Source: Streptomyces sp. CB02400
GTDB lineage: Bacteria; Actinomycetota; Actinomycetes; Streptomycetales; Streptomycetaceae
Direction of reading: 5' to 3'
DNA: 64,000 bases
Assembly (NCBI RefSeq): GCF_001905725.1
Contig: NZ_LIWB01000001.1
Span: 620,001 to 684,000 of the forward strand
Part shown: positions 17,750 through 25,734 of the stretch, one piece after another
Layout: every line of letters starts with the position of its first letter
Numbering within the stretch: position 1 is the first letter of the stretch
Program-made: the position numbers and the translations under genes
Notes under the pieces: model-generated
Database searches by the model: none
What the model was told of the DNA's origin: nothing
What the model saw: only the letters and a program-made list of their open reading frames with translations

Positions 17750-19297
17750 ATGACGGCAGACCGAGTGAACCCCGTGACCAGAACCCCGTACGGAGCCGTC
17801 CGCGGCCGCTGGGAGCAGGGCGTGGCCGTCTTCCGGGGCATCCCCTACGCGGCACCCCCCTTCGGCCCCCGCCGCTTCCGCCCGCCCACTCCGCCCGAAC
17901 CCTGGGACGGCGTACGCGAGGCCGCCGCCTTCGGCCCGACGGCCCCGAAACCCCCGTACTCGGAGGCCTTCGCGCAGTACCTGTCCGACCCGGCCGTCCC
18001 CGGCGACGACTGCCTCAACCTCAACGTCTGGACCCCCGACCCCGCCCCCGGCGCCCGCCTCCCCGTCCTCGTATGGCTCCACGGCGGCGCCCTGACCAGG
18101 GGCTCCTCGGCGGTCCCCGTCTACGACGGCCGCACCTTCGCCCGCGACGGCGTGGTGTTCGTGTCGGTCAACTACCGCCTCGGCGTCGAGGGCTACGGCC
18201 TCTTCCCGGACGCCCCCGCCAACCCCGGCCTGCGCGACCAGCTCGCCGCGCTGCACTGGGTCCACGAGTCGATCGGGGCCTTCGGCGGCGACCCGGACCG
18301 CATCACCCTCGGCGGCCAGTCCGCCGGAGCGATCAGCACGGGCGCGATCGTCGCCGCCCCGCAGGCGCAGGGCCTGGTCCGCCGGGCCGTCCTGCAGAGC
18401 GGCCCGCCCGAGACCACCGACCGCGACAAGGTGCGCCGCATGGTCCGCCGCATGGCGAACCGCCTCAAGGTCCCCGCCACCGCCGAGGCCTTCGCCGCCG
18501 TCGACCGCGACCAACTCCTCCGCGCCCAGGCCGACATCGGCCGCCTCAGCAGCCCGATACTCGGCGGCCCCGCCTTCGGCATCGTCACCGACGGCGACCT
18601 GGTCCCGCGCGACCCCCTGGAGGCGCTCACCGACGGCGCGGCCCCCGGCGTGGAGCTGCTGACCGGCTGGACCCGCGACGAGTACCGCCTCTGGCTGGTC
18701 CCCGGCGGCCTGGTGGAACGCGTCGACCGCCTCGGCGCGGTCGCCCTGGCCGACGCGATGGCCCGCTGCCGCTGCGGCAGCGAGGTCCCGCGCGGCTACC
18801 GCGCCCTGCGCCCCGACGCCGGTACGGCGGAACTCGTCGGCCAACTGGTCACCGACCACCTGCTCCGCGTCCCCCTGCACCGCCTCGCCGACGGCCGTCA
18901 GGACCCTTCCTACGTCTACGAGTTCGCCTGGCCCTCCCACCGCCCCGGCATGGGCGCCTGCCACGCCCTGGAACTCGGCTTCGTCTTCGACAGCGGGGAC
19001 GAGCCGGACGCCCGCAAACTCGCCGGCGAGGGCGCCCCGCAGGACCTCGCCGACGCGATGCACGGAGCGTGGGTACGGTTCGTCACCGACGGCTCACCGG
19101 GCTGGGAGCGCTGGGACGCGCACCACCCGGTGCAGGTGTACGGCGACGGCGACCCGCACGTCGAACACGGCCCCCGGGACCGCGAACTCGCCCTGTGGAC
19201 CACACCCGCCCCCGAGGCCCCCGCGCCCGCCACGCCCCCCGAACTCCGCTCGGTCGTACGCCGCCTGCGCCGCAGCGGCGCACTCCGCCGGAACTGA
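17750..19297 (+). CDS. Type B carboxylesterase (alpha/beta hydrolase)
   Basis: A 515-aa esterase of the COesterase family. The family start motifs GVAVFRGIPYAAPP and DDCLNLNVWTP are visible. The nucleophile elbow reads GGQSAGA around residue 190; a catalytic Glu is expected in the middle, and the His is probably in ACHALELGFVF near residue 404. There is no signal peptide, so it acts in the cytoplasm. The start ATG is at MTADRVN with GAAGGG upstream. It is divergent from the LacI gene. Its natural ester is not predictable; para-nitrobenzyl-type esters are the usual laboratory substrates. Confidence 0.9.
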   Translation: MTADRVNPVTRTPYGAVRGRWEQGVAVFRGIPYAAPPFGPRRFRPPTPPEPWDGVREAAAFGPTAPKPPYSEAFAQYLSDPAVPGDDCLNLNVWTPDPAPGARLPVLVWLHGGALTRGSSAVPVYDGRTFARDGVVFVSVNYRLGVEGYGLFPDAPANPGLRDQLAALHWVHESIGAFGGDPDRITLGGQSAGAISTGAIVAAPQAQGLVRRAVLQSGPPETTDRDKVRRMVRRMANRLKVPATAEAFAAVDRDQLLRAQADIGRLSSPILGGPAFGIVTDGDLVPRDPLEALTDGAAPGVELLTGWTRDEYRLWLVPGGLVERVDRLGAVALADAMARCRCGSEVPRGYRALRPDAGTAELVGQLVTDHLLRVPLHRLADGRQDPSYVYEFAWPSHRPGMGACHALELGFVFDSGDEPDARKLAGEGAPQDLADAMHGAWVRFVTDGSPGWERWDAHHPVQVYGDGDPHVEHGPRDRELALWTTPAPEAPAPATPPELRSVVRRLRRSGALRRN

Positions 19298-19408
19298 CAC
19301 GGGCGTTCGGCCGGGCAGGTCGAACCCGCGGGGTACGAGACGCCGGGGCGCCGCCTGTCCGAGAGAAGTGAAGAACGGGCCGGCTCGTCCCGGCCCCTCG
19401 GGGAGACG

Positions 19409-19434
19409 TTGACCTTGACGCTGGCGGCAAGGTC
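19409..19434 (+). promoter_or_regulatory. MerR-type promoter/operator of the SDR gene
   Basis: The 24-bp dyad GACCTTG-N10-CAAGGTC (19411-19434, 10 of 12 positions symmetrical) overlaps a -35 hexamer TTGACC at 19409-19414. MerR-family regulators act at just such dyads placed in an over-long spacer. The downstream -10 would fall at about 19434-19441, so transcription would start very near the SDR start codon. Confidence 0.65.
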
Positions 19435-19439
19435 GCACG

Positions 19440-20207
19440 ATGGCCGGCATGAACAGCACCGCACAGCACAGCAGCAGGGTCGTCGCCGTCACCGGAGCCG
19501 GCACCGGCATCGGCCGGGCCACCGCCCGCGCCTTCGCCGCCGAAGGGGCGCACGTGGTCGCCATCGGACGGCGAAGCGAACCACTCGAGGAGACCGCGGC
19601 CGGGCACGACCGGATCACACCCCTGTCCGCCGACATCACCACCGAGGGCGGGCCCGAACGGATCGTCCGGGCCGTGGTGGAGACACACGGCCGACTGGAC
19701 GTGCTGGTCAACAACGCCGGCATCGTGCGCAGCGGCGCCCTCGGCACACTGACGCCGGAGGCGATCACGGCTCAGCTCGACACCAACCTCGTCGCCCCCG
19801 TCCTGCTGGCACAGGCCGCGCTGCCGTACCTGGAGGCGTCGGGCGGGGTGATCGTCAACGTCAGCACCTCGGTGGGCCAGCGGGCCTGGCCGGGCAGTGC
19901 GGTCTACGCGGCGACCAAGACCGCCCTGGAACTGCTCACCCGCAGCTGGGCGGTCGAGCTGGCACCCCGCGGCATCCGGGTCGTGGCGGTCGCACCCGGA
20001 GCGATCGACACCCCCATCGGCGAGCACCAGGGCCTGACGCCGGAGCGGATGGCCGCGGTGCGGGAGTGGCAGTTGGCGCACACCCCGCTGGCCCGCGTCG
20101 GCCGCCCCGAGGAGGTGGCCTGGGCGATCACCCGACTCGCCGCACCGGCCGCCTCGTTCGTCACCGGAGTGGTGCTCCCGGTCGACGGCGGGGCCGTCGT
20201 GGCGTGA
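19440..20207 (+). CDS. SDR-family oxidoreductase
   Basis: A 255-aa classical short-chain dehydrogenase. The cofactor motif TGAGTGIGRA is near residues 19-28, NNAG near 92-95, the catalytic Ser in VNVSTS near residue 142 and YAATK (Tyr/Lys) near 156-160. All active residues are present. The start at 19440 has AAGG at -10, but the M4 ATG at 19449 is also possible if the transcript is leaderless. A MerR-type operator precedes it and the MerR gene follows 19-28 bp after its stop, so the pair is a self-contained inducible unit. The substrate is unknown. Confidence 0.93.
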   Translation: MAGMNSTAQHSSRVVAVTGAGTGIGRATARAFAAEGAHVVAIGRRSEPLEETAAGHDRITPLSADITTEGGPERIVRAVVETHGRLDVLVNNAGIVRSGALGTLTPEAITAQLDTNLVAPVLLAQAALPYLEASGGVIVNVSTSVGQRAWPGSAVYAATKTALELLTRSWAVELAPRGIRVVAVAPGAIDTPIGEHQGLTPERMAAVREWQLAHTPLARVGRPEEVAWAITRLAAPAASFVTGVVLPVDGGAVVA

Positions 20208-20235
20208 TAGGAGTAGCCCGGAGGGGGTGGGGCGG

Positions 20236-20607
20236 GTGCGGATCGGTGAACTGGCCGAGGCGACCGGGGCGACCGCCCGTGCGCTGCGGCACTACGAGCA
20301 GGCCGGGCTGATCTCCTCCGAACGGGCCGCCAACGGCTACCGCGTCTACGAGGAGCGGGCCGTCGTACGGGTCCGCAACATCCGGTACCTGCTGGCCGCC
20401 GGACTCACCCTGGACGACGTACGCGTGTTCCTGCCCTGCCTGGACGGCGACGTGGCCGCCGCACCGCCCTCGGACAAGGGTCTGAAGGTCGCGCTGGAAC
20501 GGCTGGCGGTCCTCAACGCACGCATCGCCGCCCAGACCGAGGCCCGCGACCGTCTGGAGGCCGCGCTCCGGGAGCGGACCGGCGACCGGATCCGCCCGGT
20601 GGCCTGA
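20236..20607 (+). CDS. MerR-family regulator
   Basis: A 123-aa regulator. The winged HTH at the N-terminus reads RIGELAEATGATARALRHYEQAGLI, followed by a short coiled-coil dimerisation helix. The GTG at VRIGEL is preferred because GGAGG lies 9 nt upstream; a GTG three codons earlier overlaps that site. The effector-binding tail is short, with a single Cys in the linker (FLPCLDGD), so redox or metal sensing is possible but unproven. It probably controls the SDR gene through the dyad at 19411-19434. Confidence 0.88.
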   Translation: MRIGELAEATGATARALRHYEQAGLISSERAANGYRVYEERAVVRVRNIRYLLAAGLTLDDVRVFLPCLDGDVAAAPPSDKGLKVALERLAVLNARIAAQTEARDRLEAALRERTGDRIRPVA

Positions 20608-20807
20608 CCACAGGAGCCCGACGGAACGTACCTGCGCGGCCTTGTGCGGAGACAACCGCCGTACCCACGACCTGCGGGCGGAGTTCACCGACGGCAAGGA
20701 GACCGGCATCCGGCTCCGGTCCCATGGCCGGTGAGGGAAGTGATTCACTTGCCGTCGATCCCCGGCCGTCAAGGCCGCCCGCCCGTATGCCGAAGGAAGC
20801 CGTTCCG

Positions 20808-21278
20808 ATGACTGCCCCCGCCCCCATACCGCCTCCCCCCTCCACCCCGCCGGTTCCTTCCGCCGGGGGCCGCGCTCCTTCCCGGTGGATCGTGCCGTCG
20901 GTGGCCGCCGTCGTCGCCGCCGGTGCGGGCATCGGCGTGGGCTGGCTGCTGTGGTCCGGCCCGGACAGCGCGGCCTCCGGGACCGGCCTCGACGACGCGG
21001 CGGCCGACGCGGCGGGCGCCTGCCAGGCGTGGGAGAGGGTTCCGGCGCTGGACAAGGTGTTCGGCGACGACGACAAGGCATCCGAGGCCTACTTCAACCG
21101 CACCGGCGGTGCCGCGGCCCTGGCCCACTCCGCGGCTCGGCTCGACGGTCGCTACGACGCTCTGGACAAGGCGCTGCAGAACGCCACAAACCGCATGCGG
21201 ACCTTCGACGTGAAGGGCGCCGAGGCGGTCGCCGCCCACGAGAAGGTGAACACCCTCTGCGCCGGGCTGGACGACTGA
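20808..21278 (+). CDS. Small single-span membrane protein of unknown function
   Basis: A 156-aa protein from an ATG with GAAGGAAGC upstream. The first 25 residues are Pro-rich, then comes a single membrane helix at about residues 28-48 (VPSVAAVVAAGAGIGVGWLL), then a helical extracytoplasmic domain with two cysteines (GACQAWE and TLCAGLDD) that could pair. Family not recognised. The intergenic stretch upstream (20608-20807) may hold a decayed ORF (DNRRTHDLRAEFTDGKETG) without a start codon. Confidence 0.7.
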   Translation: MTAPAPIPPPPSTPPVPSAGGRAPSRWIVPSVAAVVAAGAGIGVGWLLWSGPDSAASGTGLDDAAADAAGACQAWERVPALDKVFGDDDKASEAYFNRTGGAAALAHSAARLDGRYDALDKALQNATNRMRTFDVKGAEAVAAHEKVNTLCAGLDD

Positions 21279-21284
21279 ACCGTC

Positions 21285-22082
21285 CTACAGTTCGCTGTCG
21301 CCCCACGAGACGACGTTCACGGTGTCGCCGACGGACAGGGTGCCGGTGCGGAGCACGGCGTACTTGGTCCCGTAGGCGACGCCGCCCTCGGCGGCGCAGC
21401 GGTAGCCGGCGAGGGTGCGGAGCGGCTCCGGGCCCGCCTTCGCCCCCGTGCCCTGTTCGACCATGGTGACCGCGCAGCGGATGGCCAGCTTGGCGTAGCC
21501 CAGTTCGGTGTCGCCGACGCGGATGCGGTGGGCACGGTCCTCGGTGTGCGGTTCGTCCCAGCCGTCGACCACGATGTTGGGCCGGAAGCGGTTCATCGGC
21601 AGCGGCGGGACGCCGCGTTCGGCCAGCTTGCGGTTGAGCAGGCCGAGCGTGGCGCGTGAGACGACGTGCAGGGCACAGCTGTCGGCGTAGGCGGAGGTGC
21701 CGGGAGTCCTGCCGTCGGTCACCCGGTCGTGCTCCGGCGGCACGCGCACGAGCCGGCTCGGCACGCCGAGCACCTCCGTGAACCAGTCGGCGGCCGTGTC
21801 ACCCTGGTCGATGCCCCGGTAGGCCTTCCCGAGCACCTCCACCTTCCGCCGGTCGCCGGCCGTGTCCACGCGCAGGTCCAGCGCCTCGACGCCCGGCGCG
21901 TGCACCGTGAGCCGCTCGCCGCCGTCGTCCACCGTGGGCCGGACCAAGGCCAGCCGGGGGTCCCGACGCTGGGTCCGCCCCACCCCCTCCTCGCTCACGA
22001 CCATGAAACTGCGGTCGTGCGCGAGCCCGGCAGGCGTCAGCGGTGCCTCGCCCGCCGATGTCCCGGCGCAGCCTTTGACGGG
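21285..22082 (-). pseudogene. MOSC-domain protein, 3' part of a gene split by a TnpB element
   Basis: This frame encodes about 265 residues beginning at PVKGCAGTSAGEAPLTP, which is the family's beta-barrel start minus its first strand. The conserved MOSC cysteine is in the IRCAVTMVEQGTG segment, and the C-terminus is complete (GDTVNVVSWGDSEL). MOSC proteins bind the molybdenum cofactor or transfer sulfur. The missing first ten codons are found on the same strand 1.84 kb upstream (23919-23948), beyond a TnpB-type element. Joined, they restore MASVVELTYY-PVKGCAG. The frame runs on into the element but has no family N-terminus there, so the protein is most likely inactive. Confidence 0.85.
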
Positions 22083-23918
22083 GTGGTGAGCTGCTGGGAC
22101 TTTGCTGAGCGCGGGTGTGTTCTGGCGTGTACGAGGGAGCACAGGAGCGGCGGCCGGAGCTGCCGCGCCGTAGTCCGGCGAAGGGAAGAGAGGTTCGCCT
22201 GTCGAATGCGTGACCTTTGCGGAGGGTGCTCGTTGGGTGTGGTGATCGGGTTTTTCTGGGCTGGGCCGTGGGCGGGGTGGGGCAGTGGGTGGTCTGCGGG
22301 AGGTCGCGGTGCCGTTCGTTGTTCCCGGCCCGTCGGGGGTGGCGGTCCGCACCCGGCTGGGACAGCTCACGGTCAGTGATGAGGAGGTGCTGCGGCGGGT
22401 GGGCGTGCATCTGGGCGCGCTGGCCGGCCGTGACCTGAAGGCGCGCTGCCGGGACGGTCTGGCGCACGATGCCGAAGCGTGGGCGGTCCGGAAGCGGGAG
22501 TTGACGCCCCACTCGTCGGCCCGCTGGGCGGGGTCGGTCACCAAGGCCACGCACGACCAGTGGGCACTGGCCCGCCGTGGTCAGTTCGCCCGCATCCGGT
22601 CGCTGGAGGCGGGGGTCCGCATGATCGCCCACCGGCTGTCCCTGCCGGTCGGGTCCAAAGGGGCGAAGAAGACTCCGGGGGGTTACCGCAGCAGGCGCGA
22701 ATGGCATGCCAAGGCCCGCCGCCTGCGCGTGCTGGAGGACCGGCTGGCGCGGGAGCGCGCCGACTGTGCGGCCGGAAGAGTGCGCGTGGTGCGGGGCGGC
22801 AAGCGCCTGGCCCGCACCCGGCACCACCTGCCCGCCGCCCGGCTCACCGAATCGCGGTGGCGTCAGCAGTGGGAGGCGCAGCGCTGGTTTGTGCAGGCGG
22901 ACGGGGAGTCGGGGAAGCGGTACGGCAACGAGACCCTCCGCATCGCGCCGGACGGTGAGGTGAGCATCCGGCTGCCCAGCCCACTGAAAGAGCTGGCCAA
23001 CGCCCCGCACGGCCGGTATGTGCTGGCCGGCCGGATCACCTTCGCGCACCGCGGACAGGAGTGGGCCGACCGCGTCGAGGCGGATCGGGCGGTCGCCTAC
23101 CGCATCCACTACGACGTGGCCCGGGGCCGCTGGTATGTGACGGCCTCCTGGCAGATCCCGGTGTTCCGGACGATCCCGATGGCGGCGGCGCTCACGCACG
23201 GGGTGATCGGGGTCGACATGAACGCCGACCACCTGGCCGCCTGGCGCCTCGATGTCCACGGCAACCCCACCGGCAGCCCGCGCCGCTTCTGCTACGACCT
23301 GACCGGCACCGCCACTCACCGGGACGCCCAGGTGCGCCACGCCCTGACCCGGCTGCTGCACTGGGCGAAGGCCCGCGGCGTGCAGGCGATCGCCGTGGAG
23401 GACCTGGACTTCACGGGCGAGAAGACCCGTGAGAAACACGGGGGGCGCAAGCGGTTCCGGCAGCTGGTCTCCGGCCTGCCCACCGGCCGGCTCCGCGCCC
23501 GCCTGACCTCCATGGCCGACCAGACGGGGATCGCGGTCATCGCCGTCGACCCCGCCTACACCTCGCGATGGGGCGCGCAGCACTGGCAGAAGCCCTTGAC
23601 CAGCACAACCCGCATCACCACCCGGCACGATGCGGCGAGCATCGCGATCGGACGACGCGCCCAGGGCTATTCGGTCCGGCGTCGGGCGGCACCGCCCCGT
23701 GCACACCGGAGCGATGTGCACGGGCATCGGACCGCCCAGGCCGGACCGGATGCTCCCGGGCGTGAGGGACCCCGCCGCCGCGTTCCCGGACCACGGACAC
23801 GATCCGTGCCGCCGGACGTGGAGCGAACGCGGGCGACCAGTGCATCCACAACCGTTCGGGATGCGCCAGATGCGCAGGTCTGGGTCCAAGACTCACTCCT
23901 GCTCACTGACTAGGAACG
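22083..23918 (+). mobile_element. 1836-bp TnpB-only element (IS200/IS605, IS1341-like), inserted in a MOSC gene
   Basis: The boundaries follow from restoring the interrupted reading frame; short identities at the junctions leave them uncertain by up to 3 bp. No target-site duplication is needed, as expected for IS200/IS605-type insertion. The only gene is tnpB; no tnpA was found, so movement would need a transposase in trans. A hairpin (TGCGC-N5-GCGCA, 23862-23876) lies near the right end and another (GCGGC-N7-GCCGC) near the left end. The first 200 bp contain no gene. Confidence 0.85.
22285..23913 (+). CDS. TnpB-like RNA-guided nuclease without zinc finger
   Basis: A 542-aa protein from a GTG start (start uncertain). 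RuvC residues are intact: Asp311 in IGVDMNADH, Glu372 in IAVEDLDF and Asp449 in RHDAASIAIG. Between the second and third motifs, where ordinary TnpB has a CxxC...CxxC zinc finger, this protein reads YTSRWGAQHWQKPL and has no cysteine. The C-terminal 90 residues are basic and low-complexity and overlap the element's right end, where the guide RNA of TnpB systems is made. This variant seems common in Streptomyces, from memory. Activity is plausible but unproven. Confidence 0.85.
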   Translation: MGGLREVAVPFVVPGPSGVAVRTRLGQLTVSDEEVLRRVGVHLGALAGRDLKARCRDGLAHDAEAWAVRKRELTPHSSARWAGSVTKATHDQWALARRGQFARIRSLEAGVRMIAHRLSLPVGSKGAKKTPGGYRSRREWHAKARRLRVLEDRLARERADCAAGRVRVVRGGKRLARTRHHLPAARLTESRWRQQWEAQRWFVQADGESGKRYGNETLRIAPDGEVSIRLPSPLKELANAPHGRYVLAGRITFAHRGQEWADRVEADRAVAYRIHYDVARGRWYVTASWQIPVFRTIPMAAALTHGVIGVDMNADHLAAWRLDVHGNPTGSPRRFCYDLTGTATHRDAQVRHALTRLLHWAKARGVQAIAVEDLDFTGEKTREKHGGRKRFRQLVSGLPTGRLRARLTSMADQTGIAVIAVDPAYTSRWGAQHWQKPLTSTTRITTRHDAASIAIGRRAQGYSVRRRAAPPRAHRSDVHGHRTAQAGPDAPGREGPRRRVPGPRTRSVPPDVERTRATSASTTVRDAPDAQVWVQDSLLLTD

Positions 23919-23948
23919 GTAGTACGTCAGCTCGACGACGCTGGCCAT
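23919..23948 (-). pseudogene. MOSC-domain gene, 5' fragment (first ten codons)
   Basis: The ATG at 23948 starts MASVVELTYY, after which the frame leaves the family sequence and stops within the element. The continuation PVKGCAGTS lies at 22082 and below. The reading frame, order and strand fit one ancestral gene of about 275 codons, the usual family length. Its ribosome site would be the AGGACGGAAACG stretch upstream. Confidence 0.85.
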
Positions 23949-24369
23949 GGTGGCGTTTCCGTCCTGTTCCGCCGGCCGGGAGCGGCGAGTACCGCTACAC
24001 GGGCCGGATGGGCGAAGTGACCTCCTACGGTCACATCCTGGACGCCGCTGATCGACCACGACGGGAAACCGCGCGATCGGTTCCGGGGCACGGGGCAGAG
24101 CCCGCTGTCCAAGCAGGCCGTCACGGACGACAGATGGCACCGCATACCGCTCATCGGTGACGAGGGCATGCGGACGCTGCCCGTGAACGGCAGTCACGGG
24201 GTGTCCGGCGCGTACCCGAACGCGCGTTCCGAGACGTGCCCACGGCGATGCGGGATCACGACACCCGTGCCCGGAGGGCAGCCGTCGGCGCTCGTGAGCG
24301 TCCCCGGAGGGCGTGTCAGCAGCGGTGTCGTACGGTCACGTCGTGATGTCGCGACCTACGAGGCAAGCT
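23949..24369. other. 421-bp region with a possible decayed gene
   Basis: No intact gene was found. On the plus strand, after a stop at about 24022, one frame reads TSWTPLIDHDGKPRDRF and then DRWHRIPLIGDEGMRTLPV (about 24030-24190) without a start codon, which looks like protein-coding remnants. They could be what is left of a gene preceding the immunity-like cluster. The promoter of the split MOSC gene and of the DUF1963 gene must also be here. Confidence 0.35.
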
Positions 24370-25071
24370 GTGGGCCCTTACGATGCTGCTTTTCTGCCAC
24401 GGCTGCAGATGGTCTTCCGGGAGCCCGAGGGGCCGGTAACGCAGCCTGTGACCAAGTTCGGCGGGCAACCGGTGTGGCTCGGGGAGCCGACGTGGCCGGT
24501 GGAGCCGCGGACGGGAGAGCCGCTGATGTTCGTGGGCCAATTCCGGGTGCCGGGGGAAGAAGTACGTCTGGCCTACCTGTTCCTGGACGTGGAGGAAGGC
24601 GGTCTGGATCCGAACCGCGGGGATGCGGTCGTGCTCGTCCAGCCTGGTGGAAGGGTCCCTTCCTTCGCGGTGATCGGGCCGCCGGACACCCAGGGGCCCT
24701 CACTGTGGCGCTGGAATGAGGACGAGGAGGAAATCCCCGCCGAGTGGCTCGTCGACCTGGCTCCCGTGTCGCCGGAACTGGACGCGGAGGCGGATGGTCA
24801 CGCCGCATGGTCGCGGTACATGCGTCATGAGGGCCCGGAAGTGGACCTGCCGTCCGGGCCAGGCCCTCGTGACTTTCTGGGCGGTGCCCCGGTGCTGCCC
24901 AACAACTCGGTCAGGGACCTCGATGACGGCTCCTGGCAGTTCCTCTGCCAGTTCACCGATCGGGGCGAGTGCCCGGGCGACCCGTTCTTCATCAACTTCG
25001 GTTACGGCAGCGGCTTCGTCTTCCTCAGCCCCGACCACCTCGAGGGCCGGTTCATGTCCGACTGCAGCTGA
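24370..25071 (+). CDS. DUF1963 (YwqG-like) protein
   Basis: A 233-aa protein. The family motifs TKFGGQPVWLGEPTWP near residue 25, LMFVGQF near 55 and the end WQFLCQFTDRGECPG...FINFGYGSGFVFLSPD are clear. The GTG at VGPYDAAF is chosen because GAGGCAAGCT lies before it; a GTG at 24313 is also in frame. YwqG-like proteins often accompany SUKH immunity proteins and polymorphic toxins, and two SUKH genes follow here. A direct role as an immunity protein is inferred from context only. Confidence 0.82.
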   Translation: MGPYDAAFLPRLQMVFREPEGPVTQPVTKFGGQPVWLGEPTWPVEPRTGEPLMFVGQFRVPGEEVRLAYLFLDVEEGGLDPNRGDAVVLVQPGGRVPSFAVIGPPDTQGPSLWRWNEDEEEIPAEWLVDLAPVSPELDAEADGHAAWSRYMRHEGPEVDLPSGPGPRDFLGGAPVLPNNSVRDLDDGSWQFLCQFTDRGECPGDPFFINFGYGSGFVFLSPDHLEGRFMSDCS

Positions 25072-25207
25072 CCCGGCACGGCACTGGCGGGCCGGCCAAG
25101 GGCTGTGCCGCATGTCAGGCCGAGGCTGTCGTCCTGGACGGCATGCAAGAGAGGATCAATCTGTAATCGGCCGACCGGTGGATACAGTTGTGCGGAAAGG
25201 ACGTCCG

Positions 25208-25732
25208 GTGGATCTCTCTCGAATCGGTGAATTTCTGGGGGCACCGTCGGTCAACGGTGATGTGAACCGTGACTGGGAGGAAACGGAGCGTATCTACGGG
25301 TCCGTACTGCCCACGGACTACAAACAGTTCGTCTCAGCGTACGGGCCCGGATGCATCAGCGAACAGCTCCATATCTTCCACCCGCGTGCGGCGTGGGGAG
25401 ACGACGGCCTGCGGCTCGAATCCCTGTGGGGGCAGGCCGCGCTCGCCTATGGTGAGCTTTCCAGGAGTCACCCGGAGATGTACCCGTATCCGGTTCATCC
25501 CGCGCCCGGGGGATGTGTCGCCGTTGCGCGATCGATCTCGGGCAATCATGTGTTCCTCATGCCGCCGTCGGACGGTGTGCCGGAGTGGCGGGTCGTGGTG
25601 GAGATGGGCCAGTGGTTCGTGCTGGACATGCAGTTCACGGAATTCCTCCGGCAGGCGTTGAACGGTGAACTGTTCCTGCCCGTGATCGAGGGCGCCCCCT
25701 CGTTCGAGTCCCTCGGCTCCGTGGAACTGTGA
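25208..25732 (+). CDS. SMI1/KNR4 (SUKH) family protein
   Basis: A 174-aa SUKH-superfamily protein with the signature LPTDYKQFVSAYGPGCI near residue 38 and the acidic Trp-containing strands after it (WRVVVEMGQWFVLDMQF). In bacteria SUKH proteins mostly neutralise contact-dependent or polymorphic toxins. The GTG start is preceded by AAAGGACGTCC. Its stop is followed within 2 bp by a second SUKH-like gene. Codons such as AAT, TTT and TCT, rare elsewhere in the window, point to a recent arrival. No intact toxin gene is nearby. Confidence 0.85.
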   Translation: MDLSRIGEFLGAPSVNGDVNRDWEETERIYGSVLPTDYKQFVSAYGPGCISEQLHIFHPRAAWGDDGLRLESLWGQAALAYGELSRSHPEMYPYPVHPAPGGCVAVARSISGNHVFLMPPSDGVPEWRVVVEMGQWFVLDMQFTEFLRQALNGELFLPVIEGAPSFESLGSVEL

Positions 25733-25734
25733 AC

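Noticed and set aside
20625..20714. Possible gene reading ALCGDNRRTHDLRAEFTD
   Set aside because: No start codon with a ribosome site, and too short; kept only as a possible remnant in the note on 20808-21278.
22083..23918. CRISPR-Cas type V system
   Set aside because: The nuclease is TnpB-like, but no repeat array or adaptation gene lies nearby and the gene is inside a mobile element.
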